This document shows, in pieces, positions 37,755 through 47,451 of a DNA stretch of 64,000 nucleotides. This DNA is from Puia dinghuensis. Its GTDB lineage: Bacteria > Bacteroidota > Bacteroidia > Chitinophagales > Chitinophagaceae. The notes beneath the pieces were generated by a model that ran no database searches, was not told the DNA's origin, and saw only the letters and a program-made list of their open reading frames with translations. Location: the NCBI GenBank assembly GCA_026225275.1, contig JAMFSL010000154.1:16829-80828 (forward strand), given 5' to 3'. Each line of letters starts with the position of its first letter. The stretch's first letter is position 1. The translations under genes and the position numbers were made by a program.

Positions 37755-40700
37755 ATGCTTATGCCAAACTATCTATTACCGATGCGCAGTGAGCCCTTGT
37801 TGCGCGGGCGATCCTTGCTCAATGGAAGGACCAGTCTGCGCAAGGCTGTGTGCTGCCTGGCCGCCGTTCTTTGCATGGCTTTCGTCGCCAGGGCGCAGCA
37901 GGGACGGACCGAGCAGGATCTGTCAGGAAGCGGCTGGTCGCTCTGGCTCGACCGCGGTGCCGTATGGTACAATGACAGCGTCTATCTGCCGCCTGTGGAC
38001 GTGGCCAAACTGCCGGTCAACCCGCCGACGGAGGGCTGGCAGCGGCTCCATAGCAGTCCGGCTCTGGCCGTCAGTGTGCCCGGCACCGTGGAGCAGCATT
38101 ACTGGGGGGCTATTGGCGGCGCAATACAGGATACCGGCGGCAATTATATCGGCGTTTCCTGGTGGAGCCGGACTTTCAGGGCGGACCCCGCGTTGAAGGG
38201 TAAACATATTACACTGCAATTCCAGTCCGTCAATCTTCGCGCTGAAGTTTTCGTCAACGAGCAGCTGGTCGGGTATGATGTTGTCGGTAACACACCCTTC
38301 GAGGTCGATGCTACCAATGCCATCGACTTTGGCGGCGACAACCGACTGGATATCCGTATCACGGATCCCGTAGGCAATTTCGAATGGAACGATAACATCC
38401 TCATGCGATGGGGCCGCAATCTCGTTCCTGCTGTCCATGGCTTCGGCGGCATTACCGGCAATATTGTGCTGCGGGCAACCGATGCCCTCCATGTGTCGGA
38501 TATATACGTGCAGAATCAGCCTGATCCGCATATAGTGAAGATCTTCGTTACGCTGGACAATCGTTCCGCCGCGCCCCGGGGCGGCCGGCTGAAACTAGCC
38601 ATACATGAAAAGGGGTCAGCGGCTGTGGTCTGGACGAAGGAGGTGGCGGTTACCGCCTTTTCCGGGGCAAGTACTGTCATGGCCGAAGCTAATGTACCTG
38701 CCGCACGGTTGTGGGAACTGGCAGTCAACAAGGAGGTTAAACAGGCGGCGGTGTATGAGGCATTTGTTAACTATACCGGCGATGACGGCAGCCATGATGT
38801 AGCGCAACAACGCTTTGGCTTCCGCTGGTTCGACGTCGAGGACAGGCAGAAAGATCATGATCCCCGGTTCTATCTCAACGGGAAGAGGGTGTTCATCATT
38901 GCCGCCATGACCCGGGGTTTCTGGCCGACCAACGGCATCTTTCCGACGCCCGCCATGGCGCAACGGGATTTAAAGACGGTGGAAGATCTCGGTATGAACA
39001 CGATGCTGATGCATCGGGCTATAGGTCAGCCAATGGTCATGGAATATGCCGATTCTTCGGGATTGTTCACCTATGAAGAGCCTGGCGGCTACAGGATCAT
39101 GCCAAATCCCAATGACTCCATCGACGGACCCGACGACCAGGCCCGCCGCTGGCGGCGCGAAAAACTGCGCCGTATGATCCTACGTGACCGCTCGCTGCCT
39201 TCGTTGATTACCTATAACCTGGAGAATGAAGCGACGATACCGCCAAATGAATACGATATCGCAGACATGAAGATGGTGCATGAGCTGGACCCTTCCCGCA
39301 TCCTCACCTATAACAGCGGCAGCGATATAGATCTGGACTATCATAAGGTGATACCCCACAATCCTTTCAAGCTTCATATGTACCCATATAACCAACAGCT
39401 GCTATATGATGGCTGGTGGGATCAGCATCACTGGTTCGGCTATTCGGGTTATGTCGACGAGAATTACCGCAATCCGCGGTTTTACGTGCGGGGCGTAATC
39501 AACGGCCCGCGGGCTCCGATGTTGGAAGATTCACTCTATCGCCTCGACAAACGGGAGATCATTTTCTTTGGTGAGGAAGGGGCTTTTGGTACTATCGTCC
39601 GGCTCCAGAAGATCAAGGAGGAGCTCGATACTATCGGGTCTGCCGGATTCCGGGAGAAAGAGCATCTCGATTGGTACGCTTATTACGACAAATTCCTGGA
39701 TGAGACTGGTTTTCGGGCATCCTATCCCGATGTCGATAGCCTGACCAGGAGCCTCGGGCGCAACATGCATTATTTCCAGGCCCGGAATATTGAGAATGTC
39801 CGGATGGGCAATATTGCCGACGCGTATAATATGAATGGTTGGGGATCTGCGAAAACCCGGACCGATGTAGTGGATATGTACCGAAACCCGACTGCGGATG
39901 CCTCTATCATCCGCTATTACACCCGGCCGCTGTATGTAGCCGTGAAGCTCCGCAACAAGGTCGTCCCTTCCGGGACCACGCCTATCGCGGATTTTTATAT
40001 CATCAATGAGCTGGATCTGCATGGGCAGTATACGCTTTCGGTCACCCTGACAGGTCCCGGCGCACCTGCTTTCCACCGGCAGATACCCGTCACCGTAGCG
40101 GGTGGGGAAACTTTCGGTCAGCTGCTGACGGAAGGGGTGCAGCTGCCGGCGCTGACTGCTGCGGGTTACTATACGGTTCATGCGGAATTGCTGACCGCAT
40201 CGCCAGCGGCAAAGGGTGGGTCTGCGGCGGCAATGGGCGCGTCGCCTGCCGCAAAGGGCGCCGACGATATTTACGTCGTGGAAGAGAATGCGCGTCATGG
40301 AATTTCCAGTCATAGTCTCGTTTTTGAAAATGATCCTATTGTTCACGACTACCTAAAGAATGCAAAAGGCGTAGACGCGGGTGTCTATAGCCCGGCAGCC
40401 GGACGGACGGATGTCATCGTCATTGGGAATGTGCCGGCGACGGCGCTGGATGAGGCGACGCTGAATGACCTGCTGAATCGTGCTGCGGGCGGGACGCGTA
40501 TCATCGTTCTCGAACATGCCGACCTTTTCGCCAGGGCCATCAACGATCTTTTGAGGGACAGGCCGCCTCTCTATAATGGCGGCGGCATTATCCATTGGGC
40601 AGGTGCCGGCAGGTTGTTCGTCGGGAGAAGCCCGCTGCTGGAAGGGCTGCCGCAGGGGCAGGGCATGAGTTGGGAATACCAGTGTTTTTATAAGACCACA

Positions 40701-40931
40701 GATAACGGTGGCAACGGGCTGGTCTCGGGTCTGGCGCTCAATCATGCGCGATCGGAATGGGTAGTGGCTTTGGGGAACCAGGGCAAAAAGGATATTTTAG
40801 GCGCCCTGGTGCGACTGCCGGTTGGACTAGGGAGTGTAACCCTGTCCACCCTTGGTATCCTGCCCAACCTCTCCACGCACGAGCTCAGCGCAGTGGTAGC
40901 AAAACGTCTATTTCTAAATATGTTCGAATAA
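37755..40931 (+). CDS. Large GH2-like glycosidase
   Basis: A secreted protein of about 1058 residues, with a signal segment ending in VARAQQ after a long n-region; starts at 37755, 37761 and 37782 all leave it intact. The jelly roll (about 80-240, with WWSRTFRADPALKGKHITLQFQSVNLRAEVFVNEQLVGYD), an Ig-like domain and a TIM barrel follow. The acid/base region is LITYNLENEATIP and the likely nucleophile region is IIFFGEEGAFG. The C-terminal part has an Ala/Gly-rich stretch with ASPAAKG twice (about 40197-40262), probably a linker, and a further flavodoxin-like or amidotransferase-like domain of unclear role (about 850-1050). It is divergent from the other GH2 proteins here; the substrate cannot be named. 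Confidence 0.78.
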   Translation: MLMPNYLLPMRSEPLLRGRSLLNGRTSLRKAVCCLAAVLCMAFVARAQQGRTEQDLSGSGWSLWLDRGAVWYNDSVYLPPVDVAKLPVNPPTEGWQRLHSSPALAVSVPGTVEQHYWGAIGGAIQDTGGNYIGVSWWSRTFRADPALKGKHITLQFQSVNLRAEVFVNEQLVGYDVVGNTPFEVDATNAIDFGGDNRLDIRITDPVGNFEWNDNILMRWGRNLVPAVHGFGGITGNIVLRATDALHVSDIYVQNQPDPHIVKIFVTLDNRSAAPRGGRLKLAIHEKGSAAVVWTKEVAVTAFSGASTVMAEANVPAARLWELAVNKEVKQAAVYEAFVNYTGDDGSHDVAQQRFGFRWFDVEDRQKDHDPRFYLNGKRVFIIAAMTRGFWPTNGIFPTPAMAQRDLKTVEDLGMNTMLMHRAIGQPMVMEYADSSGLFTYEEPGGYRIMPNPNDSIDGPDDQARRWRREKLRRMILRDRSLPSLITYNLENEATIPPNEYDIADMKMVHELDPSRILTYNSGSDIDLDYHKVIPHNPFKLHMYPYNQQLLYDGWWDQHHWFGYSGYVDENYRNPRFYVRGVINGPRAPMLEDSLYRLDKREIIFFGEEGAFGTIVRLQKIKEELDTIGSAGFREKEHLDWYAYYDKFLDETGFRASYPDVDSLTRSLGRNMHYFQARNIENVRMGNIADAYNMNGWGSAKTRTDVVDMYRNPTADASIIRYYTRPLYVAVKLRNKVVPSGTTPIADFYIINELDLHGQYTLSVTLTGPGAPAFHRQIPVTVAGGETFGQLLTEGVQLPALTAAGYYTVHAELLTASPAAKGGSAAAMGASPAAKGADDIYVVEENARHGISSHSLVFENDPIVHDYLKNAKGVDAGVYSPAAGRTDVIVIGNVPATALDEATLNDLLNRAAGGTRIIVLEHADLFARAINDLLRDRPPLYNGGGIIHWAGAGRLFVGRSPLLEGLPQGQGMSWEYQCFYKTTDNGGNGLVSGLALNHARSEWVVALGNQGKKDILGALVRLPVGLGSVTLSTLGILPNLSTHELSAVVAKRLFLNMFE

Positions 40932-40940
40932 GCAACTACT

Positions 40941-42434
40941 ATGAAAAAATTGATTTTCGCTGCCTTGCTTCCGGCGCTGTCGGGCATTACCAGTCAGGCG
41001 CAGAATCCGCCGTCCTTCGCCAACCAGTCTCCCCGGCCTCCGGCGCAGCCAGGACAGGAAAGACATTTTCTCCGGGCGCCCGACGTGTTGCCCGGCACCT
41101 TACCAGAAATGCGAACAGCCGCTTACTGGACAGGCAGGATGGAGCATCCCGACGAAGTGGTGATGGGAATGGAAAAGATCCGGAAGATGAACATGGACTT
41201 CATGGAAAGGATGCGGCATCCCGAGCGGATCGACAGTCTTGCCCGGCAACTTATCCTGGCCAAGATAGCGGCTTATCCCGGACTCTTCTTTTCCGAACCT
41301 GATCTTTTCGGGCAAACCGCTGCCCGGCGTGCCGATATTATCCGGTCGACGATCGGGGCGGAGATCAAATACATGCGTCATACCGAATACGGGAACATCC
41401 TGGGTATCCAGTATTCCGCCTATGAGCTGGACCGCCTGGAGGCGGAGATGTCGGCGGAAACGGCAGGCGATTTGCCGCAGGTGCAGCAGGGCATGGCCGT
41501 AGAAGCAGCCGACCTGCGCATTGTGCCAATGATCAGTCCCGAGTATGTAGGTCTCGGCGATAAGAACCGTGCCAGGTGGGATGTATGGAGCCTGGACATC
41601 GTCGATATCGGTACACCCGTTCAGATCCTGCATGTATCGAAATCCGGAGGCTATTTGTTCGTGCTGACGTCTAACGGGTTTGGCTGGCTGCCGGCTGAAA
41701 AGATAGCAATTGCCGGGCGGGATGCTGTGGATCGTTATGTGACCGATCAGCATTTTGCGGTCTGCACGGGAGATAAGGTACCCTTCTTTGGCGATCCGGA
41801 CGGGAAGTTCGCATCGGGGTGGCTTCGTATGGGTGATCGCATTCCGCTGGCAGGCGGGGCGGGTCAAAATGCGGCCGGGACGGGTCCCTACAAGATCATG
41901 GTGCCGGTCCGGCAGGCCGATGGCTCTTTGTCCGTGCAGGCCGCATGGCTGAGGGCAGGTGCGGATGTGCAGGCAGGATATCTTCCCTATACGCGGAGCA
42001 ACGTCGTTCTGCAATCGCTTAAGCTGCTGGACAACATCTATGATTGGACAGGCGCCTGGATGGGCCGTAACCATGCCACCGTGTTACGGGATATTTTCAG
42101 CTGTTTTGGCTTCCGTCTTCCGTCCTGCGGGGAACTGCTGTCCGTATACACCGATCACCCGAAATGGATGTCCGCCAGCACGCCGCGGGAGCGGCAATAC
42201 AGGGAAGTATTGGCGAATGAGCCTTTCCTGACCTTACAGATCTGCAGCAGCGGTCACAGCCAGTTGTTCCTGGGGGGCTATGACGGCGTTCCTATCGTCT
42301 ACGATACTCATGGATACAACTATACGGATACCAGCAGCGGCAAATCGTTGGATATCCGACGCGAGTGTATAGAGACTATTGCTTTGCCCGATTATTTCCT
42401 GAAACAGGACGTGGTGTTTGTCGAGTTGAAATAG
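40941..42434 (+). CDS. SH3/NlpC-P60-like protein without the catalytic cysteine
   Basis: A 497-residue secreted protein, with a signal peptide ending near SQAQ. Residues about 100-190 are helical, and 190-350 carry two SH3b-like domains (ISPEYVGLGDKNRARWD; TSNGFGWLPAEKIAI). The C-terminal part fits an NlpC/P60 fold, but where relatives have RDCS followed by IRDIFxxFG this protein has RNHATVLRDIFSCFG, so the nucleophile cysteine is replaced by His378. The later catalytic-type histidine is present (SSGHSQLFLG, His439). It may be a binding pseudoenzyme or use another residue. It follows the GH2-like gene by 9 bp within the operon. A peptidoglycan or glycopeptide target is only a guess. Confidence 0.75.
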   Translation: MKKLIFAALLPALSGITSQAQNPPSFANQSPRPPAQPGQERHFLRAPDVLPGTLPEMRTAAYWTGRMEHPDEVVMGMEKIRKMNMDFMERMRHPERIDSLARQLILAKIAAYPGLFFSEPDLFGQTAARRADIIRSTIGAEIKYMRHTEYGNILGIQYSAYELDRLEAEMSAETAGDLPQVQQGMAVEAADLRIVPMISPEYVGLGDKNRARWDVWSLDIVDIGTPVQILHVSKSGGYLFVLTSNGFGWLPAEKIAIAGRDAVDRYVTDQHFAVCTGDKVPFFGDPDGKFASGWLRMGDRIPLAGGAGQNAAGTGPYKIMVPVRQADGSLSVQAAWLRAGADVQAGYLPYTRSNVVLQSLKLLDNIYDWTGAWMGRNHATVLRDIFSCFGFRLPSCGELLSVYTDHPKWMSASTPRERQYREVLANEPFLTLQICSSGHSQLFLGGYDGVPIVYDTHGYNYTDTSSGKSLDIRRECIETIALPDYFLKQDVVFVELK

Positions 42435-42487
42435 AACGAATAAACCTTCTTAACTATAACATTATTAATTTGCAAATCAATTACAAT

Positions 42488-44212
42488 ATGATAAAAATAA
42501 AAAAGTTTTTAACCGTAGTATTTTCCTTAGCATTCTGTTTAAAAGTTGCTGGTCAGGAGCCCGGCATCAACCGTGGAAAACAAAATAATGGACCAGGATC
42601 CCAGCCAGTCCCGCTGGACAATGTTGAGTGTCTGTTTGATTCTGCGTTCCAGGTAAAAACGGCTGTGATACTATCACAGGCTGCGGCTCAACGAAATAGT
42701 GTTCCATTAAGCCTGGTACGTATTGCCAACAATAAGCTGGCCGTCATGGCTCAGGACAAAAACGGAAAACTCCAGCCTTTTTACATGCGAGGTATTGAAA
42801 CCGGTTTTTGGGACACTAGAACTGATACCACTAATTATGACACAGTATTTGAAGCCTACCGCAAAATGAACGCTGATGCCGCCATGTTTATGATACACTG
42901 GAGCGACATAGAGCCTGCAGATGGCAAATTCAATTTTTCGTTTACTGACAGCATAGTGGCAACAGCGAAAAAATATGGGGTAAAAATTGTATGGGTGCTT
43001 TTTATGCATGAACATAGTCATGACATGAAGTGTTTGCCCCCACCCGAAAATTTATGGATGTATAACCTTGATACCAGGGACAGCGTCAATTATGCCATAC
43101 AATGGATAAAGGACAAAAATGGAGCTATCATAAAAGATATTCCGACACAAAGGCAGAAATTCAGCGAAATAGTGCCCTGTTATGCAAACCCGATCGTTTA
43201 TAATCGGATCATCGGGATGCTTGGCCAGCTTGGCGCTCATTATAAAAATTCGGAGTCAGTTATCGGGGTGCAGATTGGAAATGAGGAAGGCATTAGTTAT
43301 ATGGGATCAGATGCGGATCTCAATCCTTATACAATTTCCTCATTTGAAAGATGGAAAAAGCTGACCGGTGACACCTCGTGGACCAGGTTCAAACTGGCCA
43401 TAGTGAAGTTATGGTGGTCGAGATTTACAACCGCCTATCATTTGCAGGAACCCTATAAGCTGACTATGTTTAATCCCATTGGCGGCGGCCCGGAGAAGGG
43501 CGACAGCGGCATTATTGCACGCAGCGGCACAAATGTCACTACTTTCCGCGACAGTAAAATAGATGTTATCGCTACCATGTTTTATGGTACCGATGCTACC
43601 CGGATATGGAAAAATCTTGACGCGATCTACAAAGTTGATAATACCTACAGTTATCCCACGCAGCTGCCTGTTTTAATGAGCACGGAAATCGGCATCGGAA
43701 GGCTTAACACCCTGCCCTATACCCAGGAATTTATGATTAATTTCCTCGAGCGGGGTTCGCAGGGGTTTGCGGTTTTTGAATATGGCCATATGGCAAGCCT
43801 GGAAGGGATGATCAATGCAAACGGAGATGTTTTTCAAAAGTTTATGGCGATGGTGAAAGCTAACGAAGACATTATTTGGCCTGGCCTGCCGGGCTCGGGA
43901 GATAATATTTCACTATCTGCGAAGACTGGCGGAGCCAAAATTAGCTGCCTTCACAAAGGCAATGAAGGAACGCTTGGAATCCTGCATTTTCCGGAGGCTA
44001 TTGATGAAAAGATTTTGGAAACCCAGGTTGAGGTGCCCATAGAAATAACTGTTCAGAAAACAGGCGTGTACGTTACTGAAATATACAAAGACGGTATTTT
44101 GACAGCATCGCGGAAAGACAATATGACAGCCACGAAAGGCAGTCTAGTCACCGTCCATCTGTCAAATAAAGCAACTGCTTTTATCAAAGTCACAAAGCTC
44201 GGTATAAAATAA
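42488..44212 (+). CDS. GH-A clan glycosidase (GH42/GH35-like beta-galactosidase)
   Basis: A 574-residue secreted enzyme, with a signal peptide ending near KVAGQ. The start at 42488 was chosen because it gives MIKIKKF and a clean signal; upstream codons overlap the previous gene. The TIM barrel begins at YMRGIETGFWDT and includes MFMIHWSDIEPADGKFNF, typical of beta-galactosidases of families 35 and 42. The acid/base Glu266 lies in VQIGNEEG and the nucleophile Glu400 in MSTEIGIG. A small C-terminal beta domain ends the protein. It is AT-richer than the genes around it. It probably removes beta-galactosyl or related residues from the imported or surface-bound glycan. The exact family is not certain. 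Confidence 0.8.
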   Translation: MIKIKKFLTVVFSLAFCLKVAGQEPGINRGKQNNGPGSQPVPLDNVECLFDSAFQVKTAVILSQAAAQRNSVPLSLVRIANNKLAVMAQDKNGKLQPFYMRGIETGFWDTRTDTTNYDTVFEAYRKMNADAAMFMIHWSDIEPADGKFNFSFTDSIVATAKKYGVKIVWVLFMHEHSHDMKCLPPPENLWMYNLDTRDSVNYAIQWIKDKNGAIIKDIPTQRQKFSEIVPCYANPIVYNRIIGMLGQLGAHYKNSESVIGVQIGNEEGISYMGSDADLNPYTISSFERWKKLTGDTSWTRFKLAIVKLWWSRFTTAYHLQEPYKLTMFNPIGGGPEKGDSGIIARSGTNVTTFRDSKIDVIATMFYGTDATRIWKNLDAIYKVDNTYSYPTQLPVLMSTEIGIGRLNTLPYTQEFMINFLERGSQGFAVFEYGHMASLEGMINANGDVFQKFMAMVKANEDIIWPGLPGSGDNISLSAKTGGAKISCLHKGNEGTLGILHFPEAIDEKILETQVEVPIEITVQKTGVYVTEIYKDGILTASRKDNMTATKGSLVTVHLSNKATAFIKVTKLGIK

Positions 44213-44272
44213 ACACAAAAACAGGGGGATTTAGGGCTAAGGCGCATATTAGGTCAATCGGATCAATTTTTT

Positions 44273-44315
44273 GGACAATCGAATTAACAATTCGACAAGT
44301 CGCATTTTACATTTG
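44273..44315 (+). promoter_or_regulatory. Promoter and operator region of the second susC
   Basis: GGACAATC (44273-44280) is followed by the perfect inverted repeat TCGAATT-AAC-AATTCGA (44279-44295), then ACAATTCG directly abutting ACAAGTCG (44287-44302), and then TACATTTG (44308-44315), which matches the Bacteroidota -7 box TAnnTTTG. The -7 box is 24 bp before the chosen ATG. There is no TTTG at the usual -33 distance, suggesting activator dependence; the hybrid regulators are candidates. Confidence 0.55.
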
Positions 44316-44339
44316 ACCCACAAAAGTAAAACTGCCAAA

Positions 44340-47300
44340 ATGAAAAAAAGACGATTGCTTTGCGCCCTATTGGGTATCATGACTGTGCTCTCCGCCCTGA
44401 CACTCAGGGCCCAGCAAAAAACAATCACCGGTAAAGTACTGGATTCAGAAAACAACCCTGTGGCAGGTGTGACGGTGACTGTGCAGGGCCAGAACCGGGC
44501 TACGCAGACCAGGGAGAAAGGTGATTTCAGCATCCTGGCTTCTCCGGGCGATGTACTTGTATTCACCTCTGTGGGCTATGAAATGACCGAATCCAGGGTC
44601 AGGGCGGGATCGAATATCAAGGTATCGCTGACTGCGGCGGCCAACAGTTTGAATGAGGCCATCGTGGTCGGTTATGGTACGCAGCAAAAAAAGGAAATTA
44701 CCGGGTCTATAGTCAGCCTTAAGACGGCGGATCTGCCTAAGGACGTTACGCCTTCGATCAACAATATGCTGCAAGGGCAGGCGGCGGGTTTGAATGTAGA
44801 CAGCCGGAGCGCACAGCCCGGCGGTGGATTAAACATCAATATCCGAGGACAGAACTATCCTTTGTATGTGATAGACGGGGTGCCCCTCTTTGATAACCAG
44901 GCGGCGGAGCCGTCGATCAGCAGCGGGGGGACTTCGAACGAATTAGGCTTTGGCGGCGGTGTGGACCGGGATCCTTTAGAAAATATTAACCCATCAGACA
45001 TCGAATCGATAGAAATTCTGAAGGACGCCAGCGCGACGGCCATTTATGGGTCGGCTGCGGCAAATGGGGTCATTCTTATTACTACGAAACATCCAAAAGG
45101 CAATAATACCGTGACCACGGAATATTCCGGCGGCTATACAGTTGAAACGCCCAAGCCCTATTTTCATATGCTGAATGCCACAGACTTCGAGATCCAGCAT
45201 AACAGGCTGGCATATGATCAGTATCTGTATAACAACGGCCTGCCGCCTTATGGCACGAATACCACAGGTCCCGGATATTTTCCGCTTTTCAGCCAGGAGC
45301 AGATCGATACGGCCGGACAAGGCACGGGCTGGCTGGGATTATTAATGCGGCACGGGATCGTCGATCAGCATAATATTTCCATCAATGGGGGCAGCGACCG
45401 GACGCAGGTCTTTGCGTCGTTCAACTATTATGATAATAAGGCCATCATGAAGAATTCTGATTTCGTCCGTTATGTGGGGCGAGTCAATATTGTGCAGAAG
45501 ATCAACGACTGGGTAAAAGTGGGTGTCAACCTGACCTTTAGCCAGATCAACAGCAATAATGCCTCTACCGGGTCCAATGACGGCGGGGCGGAAAAGTACA
45601 ACTCGTTGCAGGCGGCATACGCCTTTTCCCCTGCCGTCAAGATCTATGACAGTACCGGCGGATTTACCCAGACTTTGAATTCTCAGATCATGAACCCGGC
45701 AGCTTTCCTGATCATCCAGGACAAATTGCAGACGGGCAGGATCCTGGCTGCTCCCAATGTGGAAGTCAAGGTGCTGGATCATCTGAAGGTCAACCTCGTA
45801 GGGGGCATCGACAGGACTTCTTCGAACCGGCAGTTCTTTCTTCCTTCGGCCGCCAACAATTTCCTTTATCCCGACGGGATGGCGCAGCTCTCAACGCAGT
45901 CCGTCCAGAACTATAGTGCGGAGGGGTATGCGACATATTCGCAGGCATTCGGGGATCATCATATCTCCCTGGTCGGCGGCGGCGGGTATTATAAGAGTTT
46001 CAATGAAAGCACGGGCATGCAGGGAGTAGGCTTTTTTACGGATGCGCTAGGCTATAATGACATTGGCCTGGCCACCAATCTTGCACAAAACTATGTTCAG
46101 TCCTATCATTCGATAGATGTAATCAAGGTATCGCAATTCTTTCGGGCCAACTACGACTACCTGGGTAAATATATGGTGACGATCAATGCCAGGAGGGACG
46201 GATCGAGCGACTTTGCAACCAATAAAAAATATGGGGTCTTCGGTGGGGTGTCGGGTGCGTGGCGGATCAGCCAGGAGGCGTTCCTGGCCGACTCCAAAGT
46301 CATCTCCGATCTGAAGTTACGGGCAGGCTATGGGACGGTGGGTGATGATGCCGGCTTGAACGCGCTGGAGCTGTATTCGACCAATGGCGGAAGTTTCCTG
46401 ATCGGGAGAGGGGGGGCAGCCACGTATTATCCCAGCGTATCTTCCTCGCAGCTGGCCAATCCGAACCTGACGTGGGAAACCATCCGGAACACGAATTTTG
46501 GTATTGACTACGGGTTTTTAAAGAACAGGATCACCGGTGCGATAGATCTGTTCAGGAATGACAGGATCAACCTCTTGAACTCCGTGCCTTTGCCTCCCAA
46601 TAATGCGGTGAGCTATTTGAACACCAACATTGGCTCCCAGCGCAGTCAGGGGGTTGAGTTTTCTATCACCACTAAAAATATCCAGGTTAAATCATTCCGG
46701 TGGGAAACTTCCTTTAATATAGCTGATTATGTCAACCGCTGGCTGACGAGGGATCCCTACAATCCACTGCAACCGTACCAGGGCGTACATGATCGGACCG
46801 ATGAAGTCTATGGATGGGAGACGGCTGGCATCATTAAATCCGCCTCCCAAATCCCGAGCTATATGCCGTTGGCAACTCTCGGCAACATCATCTACAAAGA
46901 CGTCAGCGGAAAGGGTCAATTAGGCGTCGCAGACGTGGTCAAGCTGGGACACGGCAGTCCGGCCTGGAACCTGGGCATGACCAACCGGTTTTCCTATAAA
47001 GCGTTCGACCTGTCTGTCTACATGTATGCGAAGCTGAAAATGTACATGGGAAACAATTTAGCCGGGTTCCTTAGCCCCTCGATTATCTCGACGTCCACCG
47101 CACAGAATACGATAACGGCCATCAAGGGTGTGTGGACGGCCAGCAATCCGAATGGTACGTTGCCGGGAATAGCGGCTGATGCCTATGGCGGGCTCAATCC
47201 CAGCGGGAATAATAATTTTTTCTCCCAAAATGTGAACTACCTGCGGCTAAGCAATATTACGTTGGGGTACACATGGACGATCAGGAAGGCGATCAAGTCG

Positions 47301-47441
47301 ATACGATTCTACGGCACCGTGCAAAACATGGCGTTGATCAGCAATTATAAAGGGTTTGATGCCGAACTGGCTTCGCAGGGAACGCCCAATCCCTATCCCC
47401 AGGCACTGTCCACTACATTTGGTCTAAATGCAACTTTTTAA
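44340..47441 (+). CDS. SusC/RagA family TonB-linked outer membrane protein, second copy
   Basis: A transporter of about 1033 residues. The start at 44340 gives MKKRRLLCALLG and a signal peptide ending near LRAQQ. A carboxypeptidase-regulatory-like domain (ITGKVLDSENNPVAGVTVTVQG) is followed by the linker NEAIVVGYGTQQKKEITGS, a plug domain (RGQNYPLYVIDGVPLFDN, IEILKDASATAIYGSAAANGVILITT) and the barrel, ending GLNATF. The susD-like gene follows at once (10 bp). It is only distantly like the first SusC of the window, so the two probably take different oligosaccharides. A -7 box and operator-like repeats lie just upstream. Confidence 0.96.
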   Translation: MKKRRLLCALLGIMTVLSALTLRAQQKTITGKVLDSENNPVAGVTVTVQGQNRATQTREKGDFSILASPGDVLVFTSVGYEMTESRVRAGSNIKVSLTAAANSLNEAIVVGYGTQQKKEITGSIVSLKTADLPKDVTPSINNMLQGQAAGLNVDSRSAQPGGGLNINIRGQNYPLYVIDGVPLFDNQAAEPSISSGGTSNELGFGGGVDRDPLENINPSDIESIEILKDASATAIYGSAAANGVILITTKHPKGNNTVTTEYSGGYTVETPKPYFHMLNATDFEIQHNRLAYDQYLYNNGLPPYGTNTTGPGYFPLFSQEQIDTAGQGTGWLGLLMRHGIVDQHNISINGGSDRTQVFASFNYYDNKAIMKNSDFVRYVGRVNIVQKINDWVKVGVNLTFSQINSNNASTGSNDGGAEKYNSLQAAYAFSPAVKIYDSTGGFTQTLNSQIMNPAAFLIIQDKLQTGRILAAPNVEVKVLDHLKVNLVGGIDRTSSNRQFFLPSAANNFLYPDGMAQLSTQSVQNYSAEGYATYSQAFGDHHISLVGGGGYYKSFNESTGMQGVGFFTDALGYNDIGLATNLAQNYVQSYHSIDVIKVSQFFRANYDYLGKYMVTINARRDGSSDFATNKKYGVFGGVSGAWRISQEAFLADSKVISDLKLRAGYGTVGDDAGLNALELYSTNGGSFLIGRGGAATYYPSVSSSQLANPNLTWETIRNTNFGIDYGFLKNRITGAIDLFRNDRINLLNSVPLPPNNAVSYLNTNIGSQRSQGVEFSITTKNIQVKSFRWETSFNIADYVNRWLTRDPYNPLQPYQGVHDRTDEVYGWETAGIIKSASQIPSYMPLATLGNIIYKDVSGKGQLGVADVVKLGHGSPAWNLGMTNRFSYKAFDLSVYMYAKLKMYMGNNLAGFLSPSIISTSTAQNTITAIKGVWTASNPNGTLPGIAADAYGGLNPSGNNNFFSQNVNYLRLSNITLGYTWTIRKAIKSIRFYGTVQNMALISNYKGFDAELASQGTPNPYPQALSTTFGLNATF

Positions 47442-47451
47442 AACTCAACAT

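Noticed and set aside
40197..40262. Repeat encoding ASPAAKG twice in the large GH2-like gene
   Set aside because: Best explained as an Ala/Gly linker; too short for a recombination or CRISPR-like feature.
41100..42074. 324-codon open frame opposite the NlpC-like gene
   Set aside because: The sense strand has a signal peptide, SH3-like domains and operon context; the antisense product is Arg/His-rich without family pattern.
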